Positions 1-11,906 of a stretch of 64,000 bases of DNA are shown one piece after another; the stretch's first letter is position 1; each line of letters begins with the position of its first letter. The translations under genes were made by a program, and so were the position numbers. Below the pieces are notes generated by a model. That model did no database searches and had not been told where the DNA came from. It saw only the letters and a program-made list of their open reading frames with translations. Location: positions 48,834,091 through 48,898,090 of the forward strand of contig NC_053044.1 in NCBI RefSeq assembly GCF_003473485.1, given 5' to 3'. This DNA comes from Medicago truncatula (lineage: Eukaryota; Streptophyta; Magnoliopsida; Fabales; Fabaceae).

Positions 1-239
1 AATTCTCCTCTTTTTTTCCTATCTTAATTAATCTACTCCTACCTAAATAATTCAATAGTTGTTACAACTGCAAATTATACATAACACTTTATTCAAGGAA
101 AAAAATAATCAATCCCTCTTCCACAAGAAACGAGCTAGATTTATATGTAACATTACTTTTTCCACTTTTCCTAGTTTTTGAATTCTAACTAGGCTGGCTT
201 ATAAAGTTTCCTTGTGATTTGCATTGTTTTATAATTTCA

Positions 240-3082
240 ATGGCAACAATCAGCAACATTGGCTTACAAGGGAATTGGAATGTGAGCAATGCAAAGAAGG
301 AAAATATGATCAACTCAAGGAAGGTTTTGGAGGTGAATTTTAATTCCTCTCATCAAAACAATGACACATTGAACAACCACAACAAACGAAGATTTTCATT
401 GGTGATTACAAATTCTAATCATGGTAGTACTTTTCATAAAGTGGACACAATTAATGGAACTAAGGTGAATGGTTTACAAGTGGTAGAGGCTCCTAAAAAA
501 TTGCTAAATGAAGAAAATACAACAGATGTTGCTCTTGTTACCAATGGGAGATTTGTTGAAGGAAGGTTTGTGTTTAGGCAGATTTTTGTTATTAGGTCCT
601 ATGAAATTGGTCCAGATAGAACTGCTACCATGGAGACACTCATGAATTTTCTTCAGGTTAGCTTCATAGTTTTAGTACCAACATTAATGTCTACAACAAT
701 ATTCAAACATTGCTTTCTTTGCCATAAGTATAACATGAAACTTGATTCACATTTGGTTTTTTTCATAACTACTATTAAGATCACCCACATGATCAATCGT
801 CGGATTTGTTGTTTTAAGTTCTAACTAACATAAAGCATGTATGAACTAAAGAAATGGAAAATATTTTTTAGGAAACTGCTCTAAATCATGTTACAAGTTC
901 TGGGATAGGAGGAGATGGATTTGGAGCTACCCGCGAGATGAGCCTAAGGAAACTCATTTGGGTTGTTACTCGTATTCAAGTTCAAGTACAGAGATATAAC
1001 AAATGGTAAACACATCCATGAGCCCCTACCTTGCATAATTATACATAATTGTTAGTGAGTTGTAAACACAAAACGATAAATTTGACAGGGGAGAAGAAAT
1101 TGAAATCGATACTTGGGTGGATGCAGCAGGAAAGAATGGAATGCGAAGAGATTGGATAATCCGAGATCGTTGTACCAAAGAGATCATAACTAAAGCAACA
1201 AGGTGCATTATTTCATATACTTTTTTATGCATCCAAAATATGTTATGATTTATAATACCAAATAATATGTTAATAGGAAACTTTGTCTTTGATACAGCAC
1301 ATGGGTGATAATGAATAGAGAAACAAGAAGACTATCAAAGATACCTGAAGAAGTTAGAAAAGAGCTTACTCCTTTTTACCTTCATAAGATTGCTGTAGCT
1401 AGTGAAGAAAGAGATTGTGAAAAGATAGACAAGCTCACTGATGACACTGCTGAGAGAATACAATCTGGTTTGGCTGTAAGTTTATTTCATACCTGATTTA
1501 TAAGTTTATTTTTCCACTCATTTTTCGTTATCTATGAAGCACTGAGAGAGACATGAACACTGGACTTCACACTGACATTCATTCGTCAACATCAGTAGTA
1601 ATTTAAGAAAATAACATATTTGAATGTAATCACATATGTCGGTGACATGTTGGTGTCAGACACAGACAAATGTCGGACACCGGACATGCCTTCGATCAGA
1701 AGTATTGTGCTACAAAGTTCATTATTTACCAATTAGTCAATTCCTTTGCTTTCTCCACTTCTATGAAACTTATTGTCATACAGAATTACGGCTTATTTTT
1801 TATTTTTCTAAATTTTTGTGTTACTTTTACTTGTTAACAATGAGAAAAGACTCTTGAAGTGAATAATTGTGTTGTACTTTCGGAAACAATGAAAATGTTA
1901 AATGAGCTATTTTTTGTTATTTCTTGAAATGTGTCATCCCTAGTTAGCATTTAATCTTCTCTCAATCAAAATGGCTCATTTGATAAATGAAAATAGAAAA
2001 CGTGTTTACGAAGTAAATAGACCCTTAAATAACACATTTGATAAATATGTTACAATAGAAGATAAGAAAAGTAATTTATTTTAATTTCATGAAAAGTAAA
2101 ACTGATTTGAGGTGGACTGAGATCGATGGTCGGTTGATGAAACGCAACTGAGGACGATGGCTGAGCTCTTTGGCAGGGGTGTTGTATATGCAAACACTAA
2201 CGCTCAAGTCAGTTTTTGAGTGCGGTGCATGAGACGTTTAACATAATGGAATGTGTATGTTTATCCTAGCTGAGGTGTCCTTTTATAGGTAGAGTTTCAA
2301 GAGAATTGAGCAAAAATTCGTTGAGGCCGTTGAGAGATTCTCTGCATGGTTCGCGGAACAACATCTTATGTTGATTATGTGCGTGCTGATTGATTGTTGG
2401 ACGGATACACTCAGACATGCTAGCAGTATGGTGTCCTACCATGCGCCTCTGTAGTAGACTTCATTAAGGATTGAGCTTGGGTTCGGTCCGGAACAAAAAA
2501 CTAATGAGATAAAAATAAAACTAGACATTCTGTATATTCTTTGCATGTTCAAACATCTTAGGTTTTAGTTTTGATGATTGTACTGACATCTCTTTTCTCT
2601 ATGTAATACAGCCAAGGTGGAATGACATGGATGTTAACCAGCATGTGAACAATGTGAAATACATTGGATGGATTTTAGAGGTACGTATGACATAACAATG
2701 CTAATGCTAATTTAATTGTGACAGATATAACTGATAAAATATGTGCAAGATGACATAGAATAATTAGTGACGATTAATTTATATAGTAAAAAGTACTAAT
2801 GCAAATTTGTTTTTTTTTTTTTTTTTGCAGAGTGTGCCAATAAAAGTACTAGAAGATTATAACATGACAAGCTTGACATTAGAGTTTAGGCGTGAATGTA
2901 CACAATCAGATACATTGGAATCCTTGACTTGTCCAACAGAAAGAGTGATCGGTGAATCCGATAATAATTCAAGCAATAGAAAACCTGATCAGCAATACAC
3001 ACATTTGCTTCGTCTACAAGATGATCAAAAAGATGTTGTTCGAGCTAGATCTGAATGGAATTTAAAGCAAAATCAACAATGA
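240..3082 (+). CDS. FatB-type acyl-ACP thioesterase (divergent N-terminus)
   Basis: Acyl-ACP thioesterases hydrolyse acyl-ACP in plastids and so end fatty-acid synthesis. Six exons join in frame: 240-656, 872-1005, 1089-1202, 1298-1475, 2612-2680 and 2831-3082, all with GT-AG introns, giving about 387 residues. The FatB hallmark IRSYEIGPDRTA is at the end of exon 1, then ETALNHV, WVVTRIQV, GMRRDWIIRD and RRLSKIPEEVR. The active-site set known from plant FatB is present: Asp288, Asn290 and His292 in DVNQHVNN (exon 5), and Glu326-Cys327 in FRREC (exon 6). The double hot-dog core is complete. The N-terminus is Asn/Lys/Ser-rich and lacks the hydrophobic WSMLLAAITTIF-like segment typical of FatB, so the protein is shorter than the usual ~415 residues. 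FatB rather than FatA is clear from the motifs. Substrate chain length cannot be read. A mycorrhiza-type FatM paralogue is possible but unproven. The reading frame continues upstream to a TTG at 219, but ATG 240 is the natural start. Confidence 0.9.
1556..1690. repeat. TGTC/GACA-rich dispersed repeat
   Basis: This part of intron 4 repeats short TGTC/GACA words (for example tgtcggtgacatgttggtgtc and tgtcggacaccggacatg), with local dyad symmetry. A similar composition appears near 30240-30370 in the SPL-like intron. It looks like a degenerate interspersed repeat of unknown class. Confidence 0.3.
2100..2475. repeat. transposon-derived segment in thioesterase intron 4
   Basis: Intron 4 (1476-2611) is far longer than its neighbours, and this stretch is more GC-rich than the surrounding AT-rich intron. 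It resembles dispersed plant repeat DNA (the phrases around 'aacgctcaagtcag' and 'ggtgtccttttataggtag' recur in LTR-type elements). I found no clear ends or target duplication, so the class is uncertain. Confidence 0.35.
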
Positions 3083-4617
3083 TAAATACTATGGCCAAAA
3101 CCAACCTAGCATCTGTGGAAGCTTTATACATTATACCCTATTATGTTTCTTGTTTTTCTTACTAGGATTCTTCAATCTATGTTCTTATTAATTTTGTCAA
3201 TTAATCCTTTGTAATTTTTTTGTTGGACGGGCACAGTGGTTTTTGAATAATTGAGAAATCTATTGCAAACATGAACATGTTGATTCATAGAATAGTGTTA
3301 TTCCAACAACTAAAAATTGTTAACGTACTTGACACCGTATCAAAATAGATCATTTATAACTATTAGTTAGATGTATAAAAACTCAATATTTTTAAAATGT
3401 TTCCATTTACATTCTTTATACACTTCAAAACTATATAATAAATCAGTTTTTCCAAAAAAAGAAAAGAACTATAGTAATAGGTCTCATAATTTCTTTTTAG
3501 AACCTTCAAGTTGAAGAAGAGTAGCACCACTCGCAAGTAGTGATCTGAAACAAAAGAAATAAAATCTTGAAAATGACGTTACTGAATTGGATGACCTTGA
3601 AAAAGCTTTGAAGATTGTTGGTTTGCATTATTTCCAAGTTAACAACAAGAAAGGGTCCATAAAACAACTAATATATTGTTACAAAATCTAGATGCTTAAT
3701 TTAGGACTTGTGAGCCCTCTTCTCTTTCTACATTAATGCTGTATTTTCTATTTCTCTCATGTACTCTACAAATTGGGTTGATACAAGCCGACAAGTCTAG
3801 AAAGGATCACATAGCAAACTATACCCATGTAACACATTTCTATATTAGTAATTGAATTCAACCACAGTAAAGTTAGTATAGTACAATTGCTTTTTTCCAC
3901 TAATTAATGGCATTAAAGTGGAGTTAAAGATGACAATGTGGACATTATGTGCTTGGACCCCGTTATTTTATTAGCTAGCTTTTGACAATGAGATGTAAAC
4001 CCCTTTAACAATCATAACGTGATTAATCTAATCATATCAACTTATTTCTTCTTAAAAAAGGATTTTTTTTTTATTTTTATGTTAATAGTACTATACTAAT
4101 AGCCATGACACTGCACCAACATCAAAGAGCAAGTGATGAATATTCGGTGCATCATGACCTACTTACTTACTTGAACTTTGACTAGGAGCAGCTTTGTTTG
4201 TTAGAGCTCAAGGTAAATCTTAAGCTAGTAAGATTAGTAATGAGTCTTGAATTTTTCCCTTTCTGATTTAACACCATACTAAATTCTCCATTGTAATATA
4301 GAGCCACTGAGATTGAGTTTCGTTTTTTCCAGCAGAGCAAAACTATGACATCTTGGTCACATTTCTAAATAATGTAGGAAAGATGGTCCCACAAATGTAT
4401 GTCTCTTCCTAAAGTATGTTAAAATGCAGGACCGTTATATATAATGCTTTCCAAGAAGATATTGCAATTCGCTAACTATCAACATCATTTTTTGGGAGAG
4501 TTGTTATAAGTATATTCCTAGCATTCGAAAATACTACAAAGTGACTAAATCTAACTTATTTTAGCCTTAAATAATAAATTTAAATACAAACCCTTGATAT
4601 TTCTGAAAATTATAACT
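3083..4617. other. intergenic, no gene seen
   Basis: Between the convergent thioesterase and first HIPP gene. It must hold the two 3' UTRs. I see only AT-rich sequence with short homopolymer runs, no coding exon, and no repeat with readable ends. Confidence 0.6.
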
Positions 4618-5815
4618 TCACATGACACAGCAAGCATTTGGGTTCTCATCACTGAACATTTGTGGTGGTGGAGGGTATGCATACATATTGATTGGTGGAT
4701 TAAAGTAGTGTTCATTTTTTTTCATCTCCTCCTCCAACTTAGTTGTCTCTTTCTCCTCCTCTTGTGGCTTGGTATCACCCTCTCCTTCTTTCTTCTTGTT
4801 TTCCTCCCCTTCTTCAACTTTCTTCTCTTCCTTCACAATCACTGCATGCTTCCCAATTCTCTTGTACATGTATTCAACCAACATTGCTGAATCATACACT
4901 CCCTTCACGCTTACCTCAGAGTTCTTCAGATTAGCTTCCACCCATTCCACTCCTGCCAATCAATTTCATTATTACATTACTCCACTTCAATAATATAAGC
5001 GGAGTGAATATTATACGCGTAATGATTTAATTGGTTCGGTCTGATTTTTAAAACATCCAACAAATAGTGAAAATACAATTCTATATAATTTTGTAAATAA
5101 AAAGACTTAAATATTGTACAGTACCCTTCATTTTCAGTATCCTTTTTTTTATCTCCTGTGCACAAGCTTCACAATGCATGTGAATTTTAACAACAGTCAC
5201 AATCTGAGGCTGCAAATGGGAAAAAAAGCATCATTCCACGGATTCAAAGGATCAAATCAATGAAAAAGTAAAAAGTTGAAAGAAACAAAAACACAAATTT
5301 ACCTCTTTTTTCTTCTTCTCTTCAGGTGCAGCCTTATCTTCCTCGACAATTTTTTCCTCCTCAGGAGCAATTGGGATCGGAGAAAGAAGCTCAACCTTCC
5401 TGTGACTCTTCTTCTGAACCCTCTCCAAAACCTTCAATGGCTCTGCTTTCTCTCCTTTCACAACCACCATATGAGATTTGCAATCAGTTATCACTTCTTC
5501 AACACCTGGAAAATCTTTCAATGACCGACGAACTTTCCGAGCACAGCCTTCACAATGCATGAAAACTCTCAGCAAAATCTCTGCTGGAGGCGGTGGAGTT
5601 GCAGCAGCTTCATCTTTTCTTTCCTCTGGCTTGGTTTCTTCTTCCTTTTTCGGTTCCTCTGTTTTCTGTTCTTCCTAAATAAAATAAAAACAACCAAAAC
5701 AAAAGATGCTGAGAATCAGAACCAACAAAAAATGAAACTAAACTAAAACAATGAAAATACAATGATTTGAGAAACAAAGGTTAAAACAAAAGTTATCATT
5801 AGAAACCTCTCCCAT
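4618..5815 (-). CDS. heavy-metal-associated isoprenylated plant protein (HIPP), copy 1
   Basis: HIPPs are plant metallochaperone-like proteins that bind metal ions through HMA domains and are lipid-anchored through a C-terminal CaaX box. Four exons on the minus strand: 5815-5807 (only MGE), 5674-5303, 5209-5125 and 4952-4618; all junctions are GT-AG and in phase, giving 266 residues. A Glu/Lys-rich leader (about 4-30) precedes HMA domain 1, with MHCEGCARK and the CxxC at Cys44/Cys47. HMA domain 2 has MHCEACAQE with the CxxC at Cys140/Cys143. An acidic Lys/Glu linker and a Tyr/Pro-rich tail end in the CaaX motif CCVM (263-266), which fits farnesylation. It is a tandem duplicate of the gene at 8664-10165: exon 2 is 372 nt in both and the nine-base first exon is shared. 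The tail here is shorter by about 36 residues. Antisense open frames over it are composition shadows. Confidence 0.92.
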
Positions 5816-5958
5816 GGCTTCAAGTTTCACAAAAGGAATCTGCCTCTAAGATAAGCTTCGTGCAACTATCACTTATGCCGTCTTTGCCTTCTCTCTCGCT
5901 TTTGTATACTACTGCTAAAGTACACCTCTATAGTACTACTCTATGATATGCTAAATCC

Positions 5959-5966
5959 TATTTATA
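5959..5966 (-). promoter_or_regulatory. TATA box of HIPP copy 1
   Basis: TATAAATA on the minus strand, about 145 bases upstream of the start codon. The same box in a very similar context (tatttataatctcattt) precedes the duplicate gene, so conservation between the two copies supports it. Confidence 0.6.
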
Positions 5967-5994
5967 ATCTCATTTTTAGTATTATATTTTTTTT

Positions 5995-6430
5995 AGGGTT
6001 AATTAGGTTTTACGTCCCTATAAATAGGCGCGTTTCCAACATTAGTCCATACTTAAATTTTTGATCCCAACGTTTTTTTTCTATTAGCAAAATAGGTCCT
6101 TAGTGTTAATTGTTGCTGATTGAGCAAACGGTACACGTGGATGCCACATCTGACTTTTTTTTGTTGGGTTGAATATGTTTTTAGTCCCTATAAAATTGAG
6201 GCATTTTAAGTTTAGTCCTTACTTAATTTTAATAGATGTTTTAGTCTTTACAAAAATACTATGTACTCAGTATTAGTCTCTGCTCAATTCAAAAGTTTTT
6301 TAACAATTTTTTGTAGACGTGTTAAGAACATTACTAAAAGTTCCTACGCAAAAAATTATCGCAAAATTTGATTTATATGTCCAGATTTTATTACTTTTAT
6401 CTTTTACTTTTATCTTTTACTATCATAGGC
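5995..6430. repeat. truncated Mutator-like MITE ends
   Basis: Two left-end-like segments begin at about 5997 (agggttaattaggtttt) and 6167 (gggttgaatatgttttt). Each is followed by phrases of the form 'tagtccctataaa'. The second matches the left half of the intact element at 38503-39038, including the interior with 'aacattactaaaagttcc' and 'gcaaaatttgat', and then breaks off near 6430 without a right end. Confidence 0.6.
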
Positions 6431-7447
6431 TGTTTTTCTTTGTCTGGCCTGGCCGATTTAAAAGTCTGGACTGGCCTGAAAGCCTACTTAGAGGCCTACT
6501 TTAAATTAAGGCAATCAAATAGTTCATTTGGCCTACTAAATAGGCTAAACATGCCTTAAAACCTAGCTAAAAGCCTATTTCACTACAAGTAAATTTTAAT
6601 TAGATTAAGGCCTACTTAAAAGACTATAACAACGAAGCTTATTAAGGGACTAATAGATAAAGAAAAAATGTTTATATTTTTAATGTATGCAATTATTTTA
6701 ATATAAAAAAACATTTTTTAACTAAAAATGTTAGAAAATTCTATTTCAACAATGTTTTCTTTAGAATTAATGGAAGTATGTGGTCCACGTATTTCTAACT
6801 AAAAATTTCAACAATACTTGGTTTTAAATCAACGGAACCTCAACAATTTTTTATTTTGAACGAACGGGAGATTTAGCCATAAAAGTAAATAAATAAATAA
6901 AACAAGAAAAACTTAATTTTAAAAATAATAAAAAACGAAAATGCAACAAAAAAAAAACTATATTAAATGTTGAATAGCATGGGGGTTAGGACTCGATCCT
7001 AGATTTGATCCCAACTCCCGAAGTGCATCAATGCATGTTAAAAAGAACGCAAAACAAAAATATGATTGGTTTAACAAATTACTCCATTACATGTCCTTTA
7101 ACGTCAAATGATATAAGACACACGTTTCGCTAAAAAAATAATCATTAAACTTTGGATGGAAGAGGAAGGTCGAGTTTTGATGAAGAAATATAGTACAAGT
7201 AATGTTTTTTGATATATGATAAAGGTGAATGATGTCATAACACCCGAACAACAGCGAGTTGGAGTTACCACCCGATAGATTCAGGGATTATGAACCGAGA
7301 GAGATATGACGTTTTTAAGGGGCACAAGAACAATTAAAATGGCCAATATAACAATTTTCTGCGTATGATAACATGGTCAGTCCAATATATTTTAACAGTA
7401 TGAGATATTTTAGACTACATATGAAGTATTTAGTTTATAAAATCTAA

Positions 7448-7918
7448 GGTTAAATATGTTTTTGGTTCTATAAATATATTAACTTTTCGTTTTAGTCTCT
7501 CTAAAATTTTTCTTCAATTTTTAGTCCCTATAAAATTTTCAAGCACTACTTTTGGTCCATATTTTTGTATTATTCAATGAAATTGTACGGAAATGTGTAA
7601 AATATTCTAAAAAAAAATTAGATTTTTTTAACAAAACACAAATGAAATATGAATTTTTAACCTTAAATATATAAAATTTGATATTAAATTCATGTTTTGT
7701 TAAAAAATTCTAACTTTTTTTGGGAGAGATTTTTATTATATTATGAATTTTTCTCAAAATTTTATTCAAAAATATGAATTCTACTTATGAGTTTACTTTA
7801 AATGGGGGATCAAAAGTGATGATGGAAAATTTTTTAGAAACTAAAAATTGAAAAAAAAATTTAGAAGGACTAAAATCAAAAGTTGACATATTTATAAGGA
7901 CTAAAGATATATTTAACC
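7448..7918. mobile_element. Mutator-like MITE with target duplication
   Basis: The ends are ggttaaatatgtttttggtt and its near-complement ctaaagatatatttaacc. Both arms carry 'tagtccctataaa'-type phrases. The 11-base duplication ataaaatctaa flanks it at 7437-7447 and 7919-7929. It is 471 bp with no coding capacity. Confidence 0.8.
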
Positions 7919-8663
7919 ATAAAATCTAATAAAAAATATGCTTTGTTGATAGGCCTAAAACGGCAATTTCAATAACCTTACCCTTTGGTCGACCCTGTAT
8001 GATAAAAACCTTTTGACTAACTATCAACATCGATCAATCCTTTTGAAATAGTTGTGATATTTAATGAGCTAAATTTAGATTTGTTTTGATTGATTTATTT
8101 GAACTTATTGTCATATGTTTTATGAGAGATTAGCAAAAAATTATGATTATATGAGTGATAGAAGAAAACATAGAAATAGTGGTAAATATTTTTAATAAAG
8201 CAATAACGTTTTATCTTTAAAAAAAGAAAATTTACGACCAGAAAGTATAAAAAGATTAAGCATGCAAATTTATTCATAAAGAAAAAAACAGAATCATTTT
8301 TATTGATTTTTTTGGAAATATTTTATCCATTCTTTTTAACAATATATCTTATCAAAAAAGTAATTGATATCAAACTTTGAACTCATTTGTTGATGTTATT
8401 TAGTTTAAAAATAATAATTTTTTGTTTTGAAATTAATTATTGATCACGCAATTATTTTGAAATAAAAAACAAAATAGCAATTCCCACTTCAACAGAAAGT
8501 ATACCAATCTTACAAAATTGAAAATTCTATGGTCCATATGTAGAGTATACTCTAAGTTTTGTATATTTAGAAGGAACTGAAAAAAGAAAGCAAAAACAAA
8601 ATAAGACTAGCTAAATTTTCCAGATTTCCAGTACAACCTTTGATGTTTCTCAAATTTGCAATT

Positions 8664-10165
8664 TCACATGACGCTGCAAGCATTTGGGTTCTCATCACTG
8701 AACATTTGTGGCGCCGGCGGCGGTGGTGGAGGGTATGCTTGATAGTAAGCAGCTGGGTATGCAGGATATCCAATTTCTGGGTATGCATACAAATTCATGG
8801 ATGGATTATAGTAGTATTGATATTTCTTCATCTCCTCTTCCACATTTGTTTCTTCTGCTTCTTTCTCCTCTTCTTGTGGCTTGGCCTCACCCTCTCCTTC
8901 TTCTTTCTTCTTTGCCACTTCTTCAACTTTCTCCTCTTTCTTCTCTTCCTCAGCTTTGGCTTCCACATCCACTTTCTCTTCCTTCATGATCACTGCATGC
9001 TTCCCAATTCTCTTGTACACATATTCAACCAACATTGCTGGATCATACACCCCCTTCACACTTACCTCGGAGTTCTTCAGATCAGTTTCCACCAATTCCA
9101 CTCCTGCCAATCAATTACATCAATCATTTCATTATTCCACTACTTATTACAATGATAATTAACAGATTACTCCTCACTAAAATTTGATTAAGCATTCAAG
9201 TGGAGTGAGACATTCAAATTAATGTTTTAAGTTTTAACAAAAACCGGACATGATATTCCGCACACAATGATTTAGTTGGGTTCAGTCAGTTAAATCACAG
9301 TTTCTTTCACATGACTTAGTATAGTAAAAAACCCGACATGATATTCCGCGCGTAATAAATACATTGGTTCAATCAAATAAATTGCGCAATTTCTTACACA
9401 CGACCTAGTATAGTAAAAAAAACGGCTGAACCAACCATGGTTAAATCAATTGAATTTGTTAAATATTGGAATTGGACAGTACCATTCATTTTAAGTATCC
9501 GTTTTTTGATTTCCTCTGCACAAGCTTCACAATGCATGTGAACTTTAAGGACAGTAATCACAATCTGAGGCTGCAAATGAGGAACAAAAAAAAAAACATC
9601 ATTCCACGGATTCAAAGGACAAAATCAATGAAAAGTATTAAAAGTTGAAAGAAATAAAAACAAAAATTTACCTCATCTTTCTTCTCCTCTTCAGGTGCAG
9701 CCTTCTCTTCCTCAGCAGGTTTTTCCTCCTCAGGAGCAATTGGGATCGGAGAAAGAAGCTCAACCTTTCTATGACTCTTCTTCTGAACCCTTTCCAAAAC
9801 CTTCAATGGCTCCGCTTTCTCTCCTTTCACAACCACCGTATGAGACTTGCAATCAGTTATCACTTCTTCAACACCTGGAAAATCTTTCAACGACCGACGA
9901 ACTTTCCGAGCACAGCTTTCACAATGCATGAAAACTTTCAGCAAAATCTCTGCCGGAGGTGGCGCAGGAACAGCAGCTTCATCTTTTGTTTCCTCTGGCT
10001 TGGTTTCTTCTTTCTTCTTCGGTTCCTCTGTTTTCTTCTCTTCCTAAACAAAATAAAATTGCTCAGAATCAGCGCCATATAAAAATTAAAGTAAATATAA
10101 CCAATGAAAAATTCAATGATTTAAGAATAATAAAAAAAAGAGTTATCTTTCAATACCTCCCCCAT
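8664..10165 (-). CDS. heavy-metal-associated isoprenylated plant protein (HIPP), copy 2
   Basis: This is the tandem duplicate of the gene at 4618-5815, with the same four-exon plan: 10165-10157 (MGE), 10043-9672, 9570-9483 and 9103-8664, 302 residues. HMA 1 carries MHCESCARK with Cys44/Cys47; HMA 2 carries MHCEACAEE with Cys141/Cys144. HMA 2 is one residue longer than in copy 1 (an inserted codon in PQIVITVLKV). The linker is a Lys/Glu-rich low-complexity stretch, followed by a Tyr/Pro-rich tail (YPAYPAAYYQAYPPPPP) that copy 1 has mostly lost. The C-terminus is the CaaX box CSVM (299-302). Exon 2 is nearly identical between copies, so the duplication is fairly recent or conserved by conversion. 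A role in metal handling or stress at membranes is inferred from the family; which metal cannot be read. Confidence 0.93.
9231..9425. repeat. imperfect ~95-bp tandem repeat in HIPP copy 2 intron 3
   Basis: Two successive units share 'cggacatgatattccgc' / 'ccgacatgatattccgc', then a variable part, then 'acttagtatagtaaaaaa' / 'acctagtatagtaaaaaa'. A single related unit sits at the matching place in copy 1 (about 4995-5060), so the tandem expansion is specific to copy 2. Confidence 0.7.
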
Positions 10166-10295
10166 TGGTGTTACTCTGCTGCTGAGATAAGCTTCGAAGA
10201 GGGACTCTGCTTTTTTTCTTTTTTTTTTTTTATCTTTCTTTTGTGCACTACTACAATACACTTCAAATTCAATAGGTATATGATATGATAAAGGC

Positions 10296-10303
10296 TATTT
10301 ATA
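10296..10303 (-). promoter_or_regulatory. TATA box of HIPP copy 2
   Basis: TATAAATA on the minus strand about 131 bases upstream of the start codon, in a context shared with copy 1 over roughly 45 bases, including 'tatgatatg' on one side and 'cagtatta' on the other. Confidence 0.6.
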
Positions 10304-10642
10304 ATCTCATTTTCAGTATTATTATATTATTATTTTTGACTGAACAGAATTATATTTCTACCAATTTCATATTTATTTTTCATGTAGTCAAATAAACAGT
10401 AATGAGGCAGTTAACTCATTTAATGTAATTATAGTGTGTGCCAGAAAAACTAATGTCATTATTCTATATCTAGAACTAATAACGGATATAAAGAAAAAAA
10501 ATTGATGATTACAAGATAAATTTTTATTTTGCTATGATGATTACAAGATAATCGAATGATGATTTTTGGTTTCATATGTTTATTTTAGGTTTTAAGTAGG
10601 TTTTAAAAGTTTAAAAGTTTTTAAATTGATCTCTTACGTCAC

Positions 10643-10697
10643 AAATAATTGAGCCATTTGCAAAAAAAAAAGGTGTCTCAAAATAATTGAATCATTT
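10643..10697. repeat. degenerate direct repeat around an A-run
   Basis: aaataattgagccattt and aaataattgaatcattt (two mismatches) flank a 21-base insert with ten A's. It resembles the cleaner poly(A)-type micro-insertions elsewhere but is older or coincidental. Confidence 0.4.
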
Positions 10698-10713
10698 AAT
10701 ACAATATTAATTA

Positions 10714-10920
10714 CTCTCTTCATTTTAAAATGAGTGTCGGTTTAGCCAATTGCGCACATATTAAACAAAGGAATAAAGTAATCAAATGTCATAGCAATTT
10801 TACCAAATTATCATAATCAACTATTAACTGTTTTTCATTTAAGAAAAAATAATTGAAGGTGATATTCATTTTGAAACAATTTTTTTTGGCTCAAACGACA
10901 CTCATTTTGAAACAGGGGAG
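10714..10920. mobile_element. Stowaway-like MITE
   Basis: The ends are ctctcttcattttaaaatga and, inverted, ctcccctgtttcaaaatga, both followed by gtgtcg. The element is flanked by TA on both sides, the Tc1/mariner-type target duplication. It is 207 bp with no coding capacity. Confidence 0.7.
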
Positions 10921-11134
10921 TACCTTTTTCCTTTTATAACTCTAATTAATATTACTTTCATCATTTCCAATTCAATATATTTCACTTTACATTTACGATA
11001 GTAGATAATGCACCAATAGTTAACAAATTCACTTAAAACTATTTCTCTTTCTCCTTTATTTATATATTTTTTTAATACGTGTAAAATGAGTTTTTGGCTC
11101 AGTTAATCCGGAACGGATGAAGTAAGAAGCTAGC

Positions 11135-11885
11135 TTTTTTTAGTCAAATTTTCTTTTAAAATGTCGATGTATTTAACCGAGGCGCACACTATGTTTGAAG
11201 GGTGTTATGTTGAGGTTTTATATATATAGTTAACATAAAATTGATGGAAATAACAAAGTTATAATAAGTTAGCCCTTTTAGTCAACTTTTTTTTTTTAAG
11301 ACGTCCACGTGATTAACCGAGACGCGCACAATGATAACTTTAGATGGTGTTACTTTGACGTTTTATATTGAGTTAACATAAAACGTACGTTGATGGAAAT
11401 AGTGATCGAACTTGTTGACATGAGTGAAGTAGGTACCAACATAAAACTTTGTAATCGAATAGGACTAGTTTGAAATTTAAAATAAATGTTTTTTTTCTTC
11501 TAAAATACCATTTTCAATATGTTCTGCATTTGACGGAAATGTTTATACTAAAATACCATTTTCAATGTTTTTGATACGATGATTACAAGAAAATCGAATG
11601 ACGGTTTTTGGTCTCATTTGATTATTTTAGGTTTTAAGTAGATATCTTAAGTTTAATTTTTTTTAAATTTGATCTCTTATGGCACAAAGTTATAATAAGT
11701 AAACTTTTTAAGTCAAATTTTCATTTAAAACGTTGATGTGATTCATCGAGGCGCACACAATGATAATTTTAGAAGGTGTCACGTTCACGTTTTACAACGA
11801 TCGAACTGACGTTGACATGAGTTAAGTACGGTCCAACATAAAATTGTGTAATCGTAGAGGACTATCTCGCAATTTAAGATATATA
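11135..11885. repeat. three diverged direct repeat units
   Basis: Units near 11135-11260, 11262-11490 and 11690-11885 share an order of phrases: an A/T-rich arm, a 'cgaggcgcacac'-like core, 'aatgataattttagaaggtg', a tail with 'gttgacatgag', then 'ccaacataaaa'. The second and third are the most complete. They could be copies of one unclassified repeat. Confidence 0.6.
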
Positions 11886-11906
11886 TTTTTTTTTTCTTTC
11901 TAAAAT

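Larger units (their letters stand above)
5967..8663. other. intergenic with transposon remnants, no gene
   Basis: Spacer between the two HIPP copies. It holds truncated 'gtccctataaa' MITE ends (about 5998-6430), a segment full of the word 'aggcctac' (6425-6610), and one complete Mutator-like MITE (7448-7918). I found no exon; a 60-codon frame near 8095-8277 has no family signature. Confidence 0.6.

Noticed and set aside
4594-4993. Several open frames antisense to the first HIPP gene (also 8640-9162 and 9645-10082 over the second)
   Set aside because: They mirror the Lys/Glu-rich low-complexity coding strand as Ser/Leu/Phe-rich peptides, ignore the splice sites, and have no family signature.
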